A DNA stretch of 64,000 nt from Sanderia malayensis (Eukaryota > Cnidaria > Scyphozoa > Semaeostomeae > Pelagiidae). Position numbers and translations under genes: made by a program. The notes beneath the pieces were generated by a model that saw nothing but the letters and a program-made list of their open reading frames with translations, ran no database searches and was not told the DNA's origin. Positions 34,976 through 47,560 of this stretch are shown in pieces (position 1 is the first letter of the stretch; each line of letters begins with the position of its first letter). The DNA is taken from NCBI GenBank assembly GCA_013076295.1, contig RQOL01000660.1, forward strand, positions 5,930,494 to 5,994,493, read 5' to 3'.

Positions 34976-37900
34976 CTAGAAACCTCTCAGAGCCATAGTG
35001 GCTTGATTGATATGATAAGAAACCAAAGACAACTGCTTACGTACAGGTGACCAATCCACATTCTTCTTCTGTAAAACCAAATAGATGGCATCCAGAACTC
35101 CAGGAAAGCATGTTGCTGTGTATTGATCATGCTCCGAAGGCGCAAATATGGTATTCCTAAACGAATTTAGAAAATTATTCAGCACGTTGGTGGGTGTTCA
35201 GTGATGCTAGGGGAGGGGGTTATATCATTACACTGGGGACAACAGAACTGCTGCGGGGAAAGCAAGTGCAAGGAATATTATAGCAGCAGGCCAAACACTG
35301 CAATAAATGAAGAGAAGAAAAAAGCAAATCAAAACAAGAATAAAAAGCAGAGAAGAAAAGAAAAAAAGATATCAATAAAAACTTACTTCACATAGGTTCT
35401 GTCGGGCAAACCCACGGGATCAAGAAATGATCGTTCAACTTGCATCATTTGATCGTTTATCATTCTTACTTGAAGTACGCTAAAACAATCAAAGCATATC
35501 CTTGCATAAACAAGCGAAAACGAGGCATAATTGACTGATGAAAAAAGTCAATTTAATTCAGACTACCTACTTGTCACGATTTAAAGAAGCCAGTTTGTTG
35601 TGAAACAAATCTGCAGTTGATGTGAAATTTTTAACGTGCGACTTCAACACATCTAAAACAAGCCAGAATGAGATAAAACGTAAAAGATAATTTAAAGCAA
35701 ATATAATCAGAATCTAATGCAATATTATTGATATTCCCAATTTGCCTTTTCCCTCACCTAATGTCACACCACGAGGTGCAAATTCAGAGTTATACTTTTT
35801 GCCAAGACTTTGTACGCATTGACCAAGCGTCCAAGACAGTCGAGTGAAGTTGAATGGTAATAAAGTCTGATCAGCTAATTCCATCGCCATTCCGCCCCAG
35901 ACCCTTCCCAAAGCAAGATGGTGCGTAAAATCTGGATCAACAAATGTTTTCATCCAATGAAATGAGTCATGAATTGAGTGATATACTGGATATGATGAGG
36001 CATAGTTGTAATCCTCCTAAAATAGACACAAGTTTCTGCACATCTAGACAATTTATAAAAATCAACAACAACTCTGAGGAATCTTGTATTGTAGATAATT
36101 TTGACACTTTCGTACACTGGATAGAGTTACATTGTAGCACGTTTTCTCTCAAGATTATACAAGCCTTGCCTAGTTCTCAGTGGCAAATTGAGCAGCACTT
36201 AGAAGCCACCTAGCCTTACAATAGTGATGATCAAACTCACCCAATTATACGTGTATCTGATATCTACTATAGGAATGCCGTAACGTGCATGAAATGTTCG
36301 GTGATCACTTCCAGCACCAGCAGATCGAACTCTGAGAAAAATATGGAGAACAACTCGATCAATTCAGTTAATGCATATTGAATGACGACGTCATGAGTTT
36401 AAAGATGGAAAAAATAATGTATGTGTTCTGATATATCCGCTACTTCATACCTTGGATAGTTTGGTTGGTGTTTATCTGGTAGTGATCTTCTCCAGTTTTC
36501 GTAAACTGATATCGATGAATCATCGGGATCTTGCACCTTCGCAGCAACGTTAAACACCATGTTGGCCAATTGCGTAGAAGCCTTTATATCAATGGAGAAA
36601 TTTCCTGCAAAATGTGAAATGGCTTAAAAACGCAGCTAAAATTACCAGTTTCGAGTATTTACGTGGATTATTTATTAGATCCTGTCAGGTTATACATTAT
36701 TACGTTATTGTCAATTTTAATTATTCTGGTATATGGTATAATATATAGATTATGTATTCCTGTACAAGTCTCTTTTTATAAAAAAAAGTGCGTCTTAAGA
36801 AAGCAGTACTCGGCACCTCAAAGAGAGTGAAAAAAGTTCAGTACTGGACATTCTAAATCCAGTACTGGACAGTGGCACAATTTGGATACATAAAATTTCA
36901 AGGAGAAATTATGCTGTGCAAGCACGTAATATATCAGTTATCAGCGTATGATGTTCAAAATGTTATTCGTGGCATAGCATTGCACATCCGCCAATGCAAA
37001 TGTTCGGTAACTTTAAACATTTTAATTCTTGCTAAGAAAACCTTGAGAAATTGCTAAAAATTGGGAAGCTGCTAAGCAAGTTTGAATACTACTCTGAAAA
37101 AATTTTTTTTATAAAAAACGTGCACAGGGCAACCTACCACTGACAGCCGTATCAGAGTTGAGATAGGCTACTGCCTTGGCATCTAGAATCTTTGCATGAT
37201 CCTGTTCGGAAGAAAAATATCTGATCTTTATACGTTATTCATTCCTTTAAACAAACAGAAACAAAGGATAAATACATTTGATTTGCGATCTATACCTCAA
37301 TCCACTCTATTGATCCTATTAGTCCAAATTCTTCTGCGTCCCAATTACAGATCATTATAGTACGACGCGGTTTCCAACCTAGAAAAATACGAATTTATAA
37401 AAACTCTGGTTAGAATTTATAACAAATACACTTCACTATCAATATTCCATCCAACCCTGCTAAATCTAGCTTCACTTTCTCGAAAAATAAGCTATTCGAG
37501 ATAAAATGTAGTTCCCGTCAAGAAAATACCAATCTCTTCCAAGCTCAGTTAAATTCCATGCATAGATTAACGCTCAAACGCTTATTTCGAGTTCAAGATG
37601 ACGGGATTCAAATCTACTAGCCTTTCTTAAGGCCGTAGCCCATAATTCGAACAATTTCCATCAACGTAGCAGATCCACTGCTTGGATCGGCTGCTCCCAT
37701 CACCCAGGCATCGTGGTGATTGCCAATTATCACAATACGATCTGCAAGGTTAAACATTATTCATCAGAAACTAACAGATTAGTTAACAAAGTCAGCTGAA
37801 ATGCAAAAACCCCATTTAATCAGCATCATTTGGAACCCAGTTTCAGATATTACTGATGTTTTGCTCAATACATCAATAAGAAAATGTAGTCACTAATTCG

Positions 37901-40307
37901 TTATTTACATAGCCCTGGCATTGGTTAATAGTATAAACTGAATTAAGAAGATATCACATTGCTTGATAAACATCCCAATATTCAACAATGATTGCACGTA
38001 CCTGGTTCAACACTTCCTTTAATTGTGGCAACAACATCATAAATATTTCGTCTTTCTCGTTTCGTACTCACGTTCAGATGGATCAAACTGCAAAATATAA
38101 TATTGATTAAACCATTCGCACAATCAATAGCATAAAACAGCATATCTTTGTTTCAGTACAAAACGACCTACTTTGTATTATTTGGGCTCATTGTTAATCG
38201 GTATGTACAATTCAATCCTCCTTGCCAGCCTTTCCAATCAGGTGGTATGCTTGTTCCATCAAGCTGTCTGCAGAAAGTAATGCCATTGAAACAAAGAAAT
38301 AACGTAAAGCAGATGAATAACAGTTATACGTGTTAGTACATAGTGTGATGTATACGTGTAAGAGTACACTAACTTGAACAAAACATTAGCATCTTCATAT
38401 GATATTGGCTGGACAGGAATGTTTGGTAGGTCAGCTTGATTATGAGAAATTCGAAACATGTCATCTAAAACACAATATTAAAGAACTAATGAAAAGTAGA
38501 TTAGAGCATTTTCATCTGGCCACATAACACGGATTTACATCACATAGGTACTGCACTACCTGATTCAAATAGCACCATCAAATGGCCCAAGACCTCAGCA
38601 ACAACTTATTGCTCAGGCCTCTGGCCACTTTTAGAATCCATTTTGGATCAGGGGCATATATTCTTTGCTCATTAGGTGTACAACAAACAACAAATTAGAG
38701 CCTTTAGATCCATAACAATATTATAGCCACTTACCAGTGGATGGATAACCAGGAGTCAACGGATCTCCCTCGCCATCCATAACTGTGCCTCTCTGAACCC
38801 CATCAGGTGGCATCCACCAACTTTTTGGATACGTTGAATCACCACTTGCATAGTTAGCAGGATCTGTGTACAATATCATTCCAATGGCCCCAGCAGCCAT
38901 AGCAAGCTCCACTTTATTCCCTCGGAATCCTCTTCCATATCTTGCAAGCAATATCTTGCCTTTGCAGCTGATGTTAAGAGAGGCAAGCTTTCGAAAATCT
39001 GACACAAGTGCATAATTGACATAGACCAGTTTGCCCTGGAATCAAATGATCAGGTATTAAATGGTTATCATTGGATTAGATCATGCATCAAATAAATGCC
39101 CAATATACCTTGACATTTTTTGCTGCTGAATATGCATTGAAAGGGAAGACAACATTTGGTACATTTTCATCTGGCCACAACCTGCTTTCATTGCTGTGTG
39201 ACACAACTGTGCTCTTATTTGAGATTGTGTCATAAATTGAGATTTGGCTGGGTTGTTCAGGGTATGATAGGAGAACATTATACTTCTTAAGTTCCACCAT
39301 TCCAGGACCAAGATAACTGTTCCACTTTTTATAAATGAACTCTTTGGTTTGCTTGTTACTGTCTTCAGTGCCAGCAAGATGAGGCATCTTGGTAAATGTC
39401 CTGGAATAATGAATAACCACATAAACGTTTACACATTTCATAATCATTTTATTTTAGATTATATCTAAAGTGTGTGTGCCAACATTTATAACCAAGTAAA
39501 CCCATCACTTTCAAATGAAGTGTAGGAAACCAATCCTGTGCAGAGGCATAGGAGTGTACTAAAAAGTAGGGGGTACCACAATAAAAAGGGTATGACATGT
39601 GACATATTTGGTCTTAGAAGGGACAGTCTTTTTATCTACTACAGAAACTAGAAATCCAGTACTGGAAATTCTGAAACACTACAAACATGTCACAAGACAG
39701 TTGGTTTCTTTATGTTTGCAGTTTTATGCTGCAAGCACTAAATCATGCTGAGAATATGGGATGAAATAAAATCAAAAGGTTTTCATTTAATTCCATCAAA
39801 TATTTTCATCTCAGCATGCTTCTTTTGACAAGCTGTTAATTTGATTCCCAACTATTTTTTGTATGTTAGGAGAATAAATAATGTAAAATAGCTAGGTGTA
39901 TTCCGGCCTTTAGAGTTATTGAACTGAACTTATTATACTGAACTGAACATTAACTGAAGTCATGGAATAAATTCCATGACTTCAGTTTAACTATATGCTA
40001 ACTGAGAAAGGAAGAAAGGGATAGATGCATCAATGAACGAGTCTTTTCAATCTCCTCACCTGAGATTTTCTTCAATATTGGCAGCTTTCATGCCGTCTTG
40101 CATGAGTTTGTGGAACTTTGATGCTGAATATTTGCTGGTTGACTTCCCTGGATTTTTACTTCCCGAACTACTTCTAGTATATCTGCCTGTAAAGAACCCT
40201 CCTAAGAAAGCTATAGCAAATATCAACAGCAGAACAACAAGAAGAACAGTTCTGGCCTTTTGATTTCCTTCACCAGCACAAAAACCCAAGCGTTGATATG
40301 AAACCAT
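34976..40307 (-). CDS. FOLH1/NAALADase-like M28 metallopeptidase (15 exons, 746 aa)
   Basis: A type II membrane zinc carboxypeptidase of the glutamate carboxypeptidase II family, acting on extracellular peptides. Exons: 40307-40060, 39400-39109, 39035-38735, 38464-38374, 38267-38172, 38087-38002, 37741-37622, 37378-37296, 37201-37138, 36604-36451, 36331-36241, 36016-35758, 35652-35571, 35479-35387, 35156-34976. They total 2241 bases, in phase. A short cytoplasmic tail precedes one membrane helix (about 20-40). A PA-like insert follows ([25 protein letters not shown]). All five metal-binding positions are present: H380 (GNHHDAW), D390 (DPSSG), E428 (DAEE, with E427 the likely general base), D456 (LNSD) and H555 (YPVYHS). 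The helical dimerisation domain ends the protein. The exon 7/8 intron has a GC donor. The length is close to the 750 aa of human FOLH1. Which vertebrate paralogue is closest cannot be told. Confidence 0.94.
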
Positions 40308-41876
40308 CCTTTCACCTCTGAAATAAACATATTTACAGAATTAAGAAATCTATTTCTCAAAATTGTCAAGAGATAATTGTGAGAAAGAAATTAAACAGGT
40401 TTTTACCTTCACAGTAAAGCAAACTGGTTTTGCAAGTAATATCTGGCTCTGGCCCCTTTAAACTGAGAGCCTGTCGCGTGAAACCCCCCTCACCTAAAAA
40501 CAAGCGAACAAAAGCTTGTTCCGGGTCAAGTTGTGCTTCCGCAGACACAAGGTGCCCTGTGTTGTATTTCCAGGGCACCAAAGGAGCGGGAGTGGAACCC
40601 GAGTGGAAGCGCAGGTTATGACGAACTGCTGGAATAAAATACTGCTGGAATATAGAAATACGTGATGAATAATGGAAAGTTGGCTTGGGTAATCTTGAAG
40701 GAAGCCAAATATACCATGCCATAATAGCGGGATTTATTTAGTTCAACTAAACTCACGCAACATAAGAGCAGAACTATATTAAATGCCTATACACCCCTTC
40801 CTTCAAGCACCTGTTTAGCAGTAAGCGAAATGACAAAAAGTCAGCTTCTATCGATATCACTCACATACATTATTCACACATATATTTATACATACATTTT
40901 TACACACAGAGTACGTCACATTTTTATTTTAAGCCGGGCTCAGCAATACGCAAACACAAAACACAAACAACTTGGGTCCCTAGCATGACATCGATAAAAA
41001 GTATTTTATAATTGGGGTTGAAAATTGAACCAGTCAGTTGAGCTCCTTGTCACAACTAACTGACATGCCCATAAACAGAGAAAAACACAATGAAGGAAAG
41101 ATCAAATGGTGCAGTAGCCGTAACTAATTGAAGCTTAATGACTTCAATAATATTTGAATTAATATTACATGTTTCTTAGTTCAATTCATACGAAAAGAGA
41201 AGCAAAATACAAGACCAAAGTCAAAAACCGACTCAAAAATAGGATTTCAGCTATCTTCGCAAGCACTGCCACTTTCATGATTTAGAAAAATTGAGAAGGA
41301 TCGAAGTCTGTAGAAAGGTAGAAAAGCACAGAAAAAGAGCAGTCTAAAGGTATTATCAGTGTACAAGCAGAAATTTCAAGGTGAGGTTAGACTTTAATCC
41401 ACTGCAAACCAGAAAAGACAAGTGTTGTCTACACTGTAAAAGTGGGATGTTTCCAGGAACTTCCCAAAAGCTCACCCGAGAGCATCCAACCAATACAGAC
41501 TTCAAGAAACAAGTCAAGTCTGGCCCATAGTAGAAAAAGACAAAAGTCCAGGATGTACAAGCCCTAATAAACAAAGATTCATGGAACAACTACGTACTCA
41601 ACTTAAAACAGTGCACAGTTAACGACCATCAACCACATCTCCGTAGTTAGTCAAAGGAACTCAGAAATGAAAAGCGGACAAGATTGAGGAAATGTTATAT
41701 TTTAACTAAAATGCTTAGTACGAACAAAGAGAATTCGCGTTGCACATGCATGCATTCTTCATACGTCCCTGCCTGTGAACCTTTAGGTATTTACAAGCGA
41801 CAGGTATTTACAAATCTATGCTTAGGGGAAGATAAGCAAATGATGGAATAATAGACGAGATTTTTGGACTACTCAC
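40308..41876. other. Intergenic; possible promoter and 5' UTR of the FOLH1-like gene
   Basis: From about 40430 to 40620 the sequence is more GC-rich than its surroundings. A 118-codon minus-strand frame (40722-40366) includes a possible donor at 40404 (GAAG|GTAAAAA) that could join an acceptor near 40322, just before the start codon. The joined frame is not the protein frame, so a 5' UTR exon is the simplest reading. The rest, 40723-41876, shows no supported feature. Confidence 0.4.
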
Positions 41877-43666
41877 TTCTCAGAATCCAAGACGATCAAG
41901 GTTGGAGATGTCAAAGGTACCACCGACTGCAGCGGTATCGACGCCACCTGATAACAAGAGACAAACAGCACATATAGATCGAATATAGCTATAAATTATG
42001 AATCAAAACCTTGATCAAAGCATCTTCAATATTAGTTAGCCATTTCCTCTCTTTTGCAGACGCAAATGTTCGAGAAGGCTGCCAAACTTCTCGTGCAGAA
42101 ATAAATAAACAGAAAGTGGCTTTAATAAAAGAAGCCCCGCAACCTTTCCTGTGTTTCTTTTTGGCTCTTCCTCCAGGGTATATTCTATTCTAGCTATCCA
42201 TTCATAAAGTTTCCATATGGATTTGCACATCGTTGCTATACTCTTTGACCTCTCAAAACCATGCCCACTCTTCCCAACACCATCCCTTATATGCAAGCAG
42301 CTATTCTGAAATACACACTGTGTTACCAGGGTGTTATAGCAAGCATCTATAATGATACATTTAACAACATTACCTTGGCAAGATGAGGCAGCTTGACGTG
42401 AACGCCGGCCCTGAGTCCGGTGCCGAGGTTCGATGGGCAGGTGAGGATGTAACCAAGATGTTTGGACCACATGAATCCCTCTTTCTTGATGTTGTCTTCG
42501 ACCTTCTTCAAACCGTCGCAGAATCTCTCGAAGACACGCTTCATGTTGCCACCCTTCTCCATGGAGATGACACGGGTGTTGTCCTCCTCGTTGACCCAAA
42601 CGAGAAAGTTCTTCTTGTCGTTGTGCCAGATGCCGCGGGCATCGGACCGGCGGGCTATTCCAGCACATGTGAGCAAGGGAGAAATTGGCTTGTCGAATAA
42701 GAAGTGATCGTCAAATAATTAATTTTGCTCCTTTTCAGTCATCTCCTTTAAAGGATAGTACTTGCGGGTCATTTCACCTGCATGCAAAGTAGAGATATAT
42801 GACAACAAGACCCCTATTACAATATAGGAAATAAAGCCTATAAATAATCTTAGCAAAAATGCAAAGTAATATTCGATTATGATCTCCATCTACTATTGCT
42901 TTCAACTACGGTCCCCAATTATACCTTCATATCCCTTTAAGACAATAGACCCTAAACACACAAACACACCACTGTTTCTATATTTTTGTACAATTGTACC
43001 GTTCTATCCCTGTCTCTCGATGTTCTACCATTCACATCATACGCCATGATCCTATTTTAAAGTGTACCCGGATACGCCTCTATAAAGTTTCTACTCTTGG
43101 TGTCAAATTTCTCTCTTCAATCATGTTGCGCCTATTTTCTATACCCTTCACTTTCCCTAATATGGGCTTCTACTCTTGATCTTTTTTATGTTTCTCTATA
43201 TGATACGTTCCCGTTGTCAGGTCGAGGTGCACCCCTTTGCTGCAGCAAGTCAGCTTCTGTAACTCACGTGTCTAACAGCTACGTCATCAGTTATCTCTTA
43301 ACACTGTAGCTACTATACGAAGGTCAATACCGTAAATCTTTTAATTGGTTATCTCTTAACACTGTACTATATGAGACTCGCCATCATCTCTCATCAACAT
43401 GGTGGCAAAATAAAACTCACCAAGTCACGAAGCTTCTCGTACAAACTTGGTGTCAAGTGGCTGGCCATGCAGTTGTTGTGCTTTTTCAAGTCTGGAAAGT
43501 CGCTAGATGCTGGGAATTTCTCGTAGGCGGCGCGTCCATTAGCGCACTTTGTCTCACTTCCGAAGAACTTCGTCTTTGCTTCGTAAGCAGTTACGGCCGC
43601 ACCAGGAGATGCGGCGGTGGCCTTGAACATCTTGCATGATGCAAAGTTCTTCATAAACGATGCCAT
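41877..43666 (-). pseudogene. Creatine kinase pseudogene (unprocessed)
   Basis: Four exon-like blocks of the phosphagen kinase family. 43666-43421 starts [14 protein letters not shown] and holds [19 protein letters not shown]. 42777-42374 holds [34 protein letters not shown] and the active-site segment [15 protein letters not shown]. 42089-42041 holds LRLQKRG. 41947-41877 holds [29 protein letters not shown] points to creatine rather than arginine kinase. Damage: an in-frame TAA in the second block just before LFDDHF; an in-frame TGA after DRLGF where Ser is expected; a non-GT donor (GCTAAC) after the third block; no trace of the roughly 100-residue middle section; and no final exon. Introns are retained, so it came from a DNA-level duplication. 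A non-standard splice form cannot wholly explain two stops and the missing exons. Confidence 0.85.
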
Positions 43667-44568
43667 CGTAGTACAGTGTAATATCAGTGTGTTGTATGAA
43701 GTCACACGGTAAAATACCTCAGAGAATATTTCTGAAAATCTCTTTGAAGATGCTGATGATTTCTTGACTTTAATTGTAAGGTTTCTGAAAGCAATTGATT
43801 TCTTTATGCTTTGCGTTCGCATACACCGCATACATTCTAACGTCAGAGTTACAAAACCGATTGTTGTGACGCAACAATGTACGCCGAACCGAGGCTGCCG
43901 GGACAATTCCACGTGACAGAACGTAAGAATTTATTGTGATTATTACAGATATTATACCATATTTGAAATGCCCCAATATTTTGCTTAGGCCCATATATTG
44001 TGGATGCTCTACTACAAAGATATTAAAAATTGTATTTTTCCCCATAATTTCACGATGCTTGAATCCGGAAAGCATAGTTCCTTCGTCCTAACCTGAAACC
44101 TTGTTAACCGAGTACATGCAGTTAAGCTTCTTTGTCTGAAACATGATCAACTCAAAGAAAATTTCGCAGCTATCATTATCTGCCTTATCTCAGGCTTCCG
44201 ACAATAATAAAAATTAAAGCTATTTGAAAAGAAAAATGCAGTGTAACATATTCTGAACTGTCAACGAACAAGGGTCAAATGAATTGTTGTTCGAATTTCG
44301 GTGAATTCACGAAAAATGCATTCTCTGTACTCTTTCAGCCAATAGCGTTTTCAAGAATAATTAGATCGAATTCGCTTTCTTTAATGTTATAAATTTCTTC
44401 ACGAACTTGGCTAATTTGTTGATAATTAACTTGCGGATTAAATTCAAGTTATTTTTGCTGTTGTTGCATATTTGTGTATCATTTGTTCATCTTCAGACAT
44501 TGGAGTTAATTTTACATCTGTTCTTTTGTGCATTTCACAATACTTAGCTACACACCTGTGCAATACTT

Positions 44569-44934
44569 TTGCGCACCAAGTGTACAAGAAGTGAAGGCTT
44601 AAAGTGCTACCTAAAACCAATTAAATTTGCTGAATCTATGGACTTGAATGCCCTGATTCCGAAACTTTCAAACAATTTGTCAGACAATTTCTTTTTGACT
44701 ACCAAATCGTTGCTCAGACGTTCGTGGCAGTCTGTCGTAAATGTGTTTAGCAAAAATAATTTTTCTCCACCTGCTGAGGCAACAAGTTTAAGAAAGATTG
44801 TTTTTCAAATGATGACCTTTTCAACTCGCTTCTTGCAACTACATGTGCGAGTTATGAAAAATTCAGACAATTTGACAGCCATGATGTCCGAATTTGAAGT
44901 TGACATCCAGTGTAGTGACCGCATGTGGTCTTGA
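44569..44934 (+). other. Unrecognised 121-codon open frame in unit A
   Basis: It encodes a Leu/Ser/Lys-rich protein including DLNALIPKLSNNLSDNFFLT and MSEFEVDIQCSDRMW. I do not recognise it. The equivalent of unit C (60128-61164) is split by a solo LTR, has a TGA shortly after the LTR and a frameshift near 61075. It is probably non-coding flank or an upstream exon relic, not a maintained gene. Confidence 0.3.
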
Positions 44935-45557
44935 TTAGCCTGCCTGTAGCCTCGAAGAAAAGATCCTGCGAATCAATGAGCGAATAGCCGTACAGCTGAA
45001 TAATTTAATTAACAGAAAAGGATATTCTAATGGGCAGCATTCCCTTTTCACAGCTATGTTCGCCATTTTGTGAAAAAATGGCACAGACAATGACAGAAAA
45101 GATATAGATAACCGCGCTATGCTTTGCGCATGTTTTCATGCTGTGCAACGATGCGCAAAGCAAAGCAATTAGCTGTTAAACAAAAAACAAGCTAAAGATA
45201 AAAAGGGATAAAATTTTTGAATGCGAGCCTCGTACAAGCTTTTATTCATTGATTCACAAACTCCACTCTTTTCGTTTGAAGAGTTTGAGGCCGCATGCAG
45301 GATAGATACTGTTGGTGTGTAGGCACATTTAAGACAGATGGCCAACGAGACCGCAGTTGAGATTGCGAATATATTTAGTGTATTCGCATATTCTCTTTGT
45401 GCAGTTGTGCGCTAATGATCGACGCAACATTAAATTCTAAGTTATTTAAGAAGCCATGTGTTTAAGCTAGATAGTCTATATACAAAAGCGTTTTTAATAA
45501 TTCAATGCAAATAATAATCTGAAAATGCAACTGTGTAAACATCATGTCATCAAAATG

Positions 45558-45564
45558 TATAAAG
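45558..45564 (+). promoter_or_regulatory. TATA-like box upstream of GPCR A
   Basis: TATAAAG lies about 47 bases before the receptor ATG and is kept in all three units (AAAATGTATAAAGTCTT). The spacing would suit a very short 5' UTR. No experimental start site is implied. Confidence 0.35.
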
Positions 45565-45610
45565 TCTTGGATTCATTTCTTCCTTTGCGGGAGAAGTGAA
45601 ATGACATGAA

Positions 45611-46540
45611 ATGAAGATGGAAAACGACACAATCAGCACAAATCAACATGATTGCATTAGAATAGAATCAGGAAGATTCTTAATAGCCCTGGCTATGGTA
45701 TCTTTTCCAACTCAAATTCTTCTTATCAAGGTGCTACTTTGGAAATCAAGATTAACCCTGCCTCGTCACATGATTTTGGCAAGCCTTACAATTTCAGATT
45801 TCATCCAAGTAAATTTTGGTGCAGTCATCGCAGCTAGTGGAAGAATATTCGACCCAAAGACAAAGTCCTGGAGCTGCCAGTTGCAACGTAAACTAGTGGA
45901 AATAAGCTGCGTTGTCACAGTAGTCACAGCTAGTGGCAGTATCCTTGCACTCTCTTTGGAGCGTTACATTGCCTGTGTTCATTGCTTTCGTGTTCACCAG
46001 ATATTTACTGAACAACGCGTAAAAAAGATGCTTTTCACGATATGGATCTCTGGCATTATTGCTGGAATCATCGACTACAAACGCTACATCCCAAATTACA
46101 CATTGGTTGCACTCCCTTTGACTTGGACATTCAGCATCACTTATGTTATTTCTGTTCTACCCACATCTGTCATTCTCCTGATCTTGCAAACTCGTCTGTA
46201 TTTATTATCGTTGAGAAAGCTAAAAGTGGAACCAGCGAACAACTTTGGAGCACAGGCCGAGGCAAAGGATTTGATAAGAAGACAGCTGAAGCTAGCGATC
46301 TGCGCAAGTTTTGTAGCTATTCTCTACATCGTGTGCATGTGTCCTTTGGCTTTTTATGTTATGCATACAGGATTTAAGGAAGTCAACGATGCTTCGGCTT
46401 TCAGGTTGGGAAGCATGTTCATTGCCACCATCAACACCTTAGTTGATCCATTCCTCTATGGCATTGGCATGGCCGATACACGCCGAGAGATGAAGCGAGA
46501 GCTTAAATCATTGAAGAATTATATATTCTGTAAAGACTAA
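45611..46540 (+). CDS. Class A (rhodopsin-like) GPCR, copy A, 309 aa, single exon
   Basis: A seven-helix plasma-membrane receptor, ligand unknown. Helices lie at about 20-44, 52-76, 92-116, 138-155, 168-197, 226-252 and 264-286. N5 (NDT) is a glycosylation sequon in the short N terminus. C89 stands at the usual helix 3 disulfide position. The DRY motif is LERY (116-119), helix 6 has CMCP (242-245) in place of CWxP, and helix 7 has NTLVDPFLY with D279-P280-Y283 in the NPxxY position. The helix 1 Asn is not evident. Helix 2 has LTISD in place of LAxxD. The frame has no intron. The first ATG is taken; a second in-frame ATG follows two codons later. Identity to copy C is about nine residues in ten by eye. 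It looks like a lineage-specific orphan receptor. Confidence 0.88.
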   Translation: MKMENDTISTNQHDCIRIESGRFLIALAMVSFPTQILLIKVLLWKSRLTLPRHMILASLTISDFIQVNFGAVIAASGRIFDPKTKSWSCQLQRKLVEISCVVTVVTASGSILALSLERYIACVHCFRVHQIFTEQRVKKMLFTIWISGIIAGIIDYKRYIPNYTLVALPLTWTFSITYVISVLPTSVILLILQTRLYLLSLRKLKVEPANNFGAQAEAKDLIRRQLKLAICASFVAILYIVCMCPLAFYVMHTGFKEVNDASAFRLGSMFIATINTLVDPFLYGIGMADTRREMKRELKSLKNYIFCKD

Positions 46541-46651
46541 ACTCTTGGACTTATCAGTGACAATACGATAGCAGCTTCAAGTCTTCCAAAACTATTTGAT
46601 GGGAGAGCAAGTTTTTATTGCAAACTCTTAAAACGTTCCGTTGTATTTCAA

Positions 46652-46657
46652 AATAAA
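46652..46657 (+). promoter_or_regulatory. Poly(A) signal AATAAA of GPCR A
   Basis: AATAAA about 110 bases after the stop, conserved in unit C (63102-63107) and changed to AATACG in the broken unit B. Confidence 0.55.
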
Positions 46658-47057
46658 ACGAAAACTAAATTTAAAATACTTTGCTGGTACGAGTAATTTG
46701 ATTGTATCAGTTGATTTCAATATTTTACTTTATCATCTTAGCTGAAAGCTGGATCAATATGTCCAGCACTATTATTAGAAAGCTATTATTAGATTGCTGT
46801 TACTTGATGTCTGCTAAAACTCGCTCTAAAATAGTTCACAGTGGATTTTTGCAATAATAATAATAAAAATAGAAATAATTGACAATAATAACAATATGAT
46901 AATAATGATACATGAAGAGAAGAAATGTCAGAGAATTAGAGAGGAAGAATACTATCAAGTTGTGAATATGGTTAATATGCGCTAGCTTGGAACGATGTAG
47001 CTACTGAGGATACAAGTGCGCAGGAGGAAGATCTCAGAACAAACAAGACTAAACGCT

Positions 47058-47321
47058 TCATAAGTAAATGCTCTGTGAGTTACCATTGTGTAGGATGTAC
47101 GGTGAGTGTAATGAAAGGGGTATCATCAGCAAATGTGCCGTACCAGCACAAAAAGCATAAATGAAAAAATACAACAGTCTGTACAGGCGGTATGTACATG
47201 AAAAGTTTTGCAAAATGAAGAACGACAAAATCAAAATTCGGAGACTTTGTGTTCCATTGTGACAGGCAGGTAATTGCAGGAAAGCAGGTAGCATTGCGAT
47301 AAATAAAACAAAGAAAAACAT
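47058..47321 (-). other. Antisense open frame conserved between units A and C
   Basis: An 87-codon hydrophobic frame begins MFFFVLFIAMLPAFLQLPAC and includes CAGTAHLLMIPLSLHSP. It is matched in unit C (63422-63865). The two differ by indels of 6 and 3 bases that keep the frame. The product is unknown and coding is unproven. Confidence 0.25.
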
Positions 47322-47560
47322 ACTGAAGATTATTATGAAGAATTTCTGATACTATTTTGATTTGGAGAATTGATCTGGACCTGCTTGCTGATTTTGATAC
47401 ATAAGATGCTCACTGAAAATTGCCAAAAAGAGAGCCTTGACAATTTTAATATCAGAGAACTCTAACCGAATCTGATTTCGATATTTAAGATGCTGCTAAC
47501 TGAAAAGTGTCACAAAGAGAGGCTTTTACCAGAGTACACTAGAGATTGACCTGTCAAACG

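Larger units (their letters stand above)
43829..47560 (+). repeat. GPCR duplication unit A
   Basis: The first of three related segments. Homology to unit C begins near CATACATTCTAACGTC (43829) and runs past the receptor into the 3' flank, where TTGACCTGTCAAACGA matches the window's last bases. Upstream parts such as 44200-44450 are almost identical to 59750-60000. The unit holds one intact receptor (45611-46540). Confidence 0.85.

Noticed and set aside
41600..41640. Possible final creatine kinase exon (GTGGTTGATGG)
   Set aside because: The frame stops at once and no other C-terminal residues match.
42036..42668. 210-codon minus frame and plus frames at 42383-42707 over the creatine kinase block
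   Set aside because: Out-of-frame readings of the creatine kinase exon, whose true frame gives family motifs.
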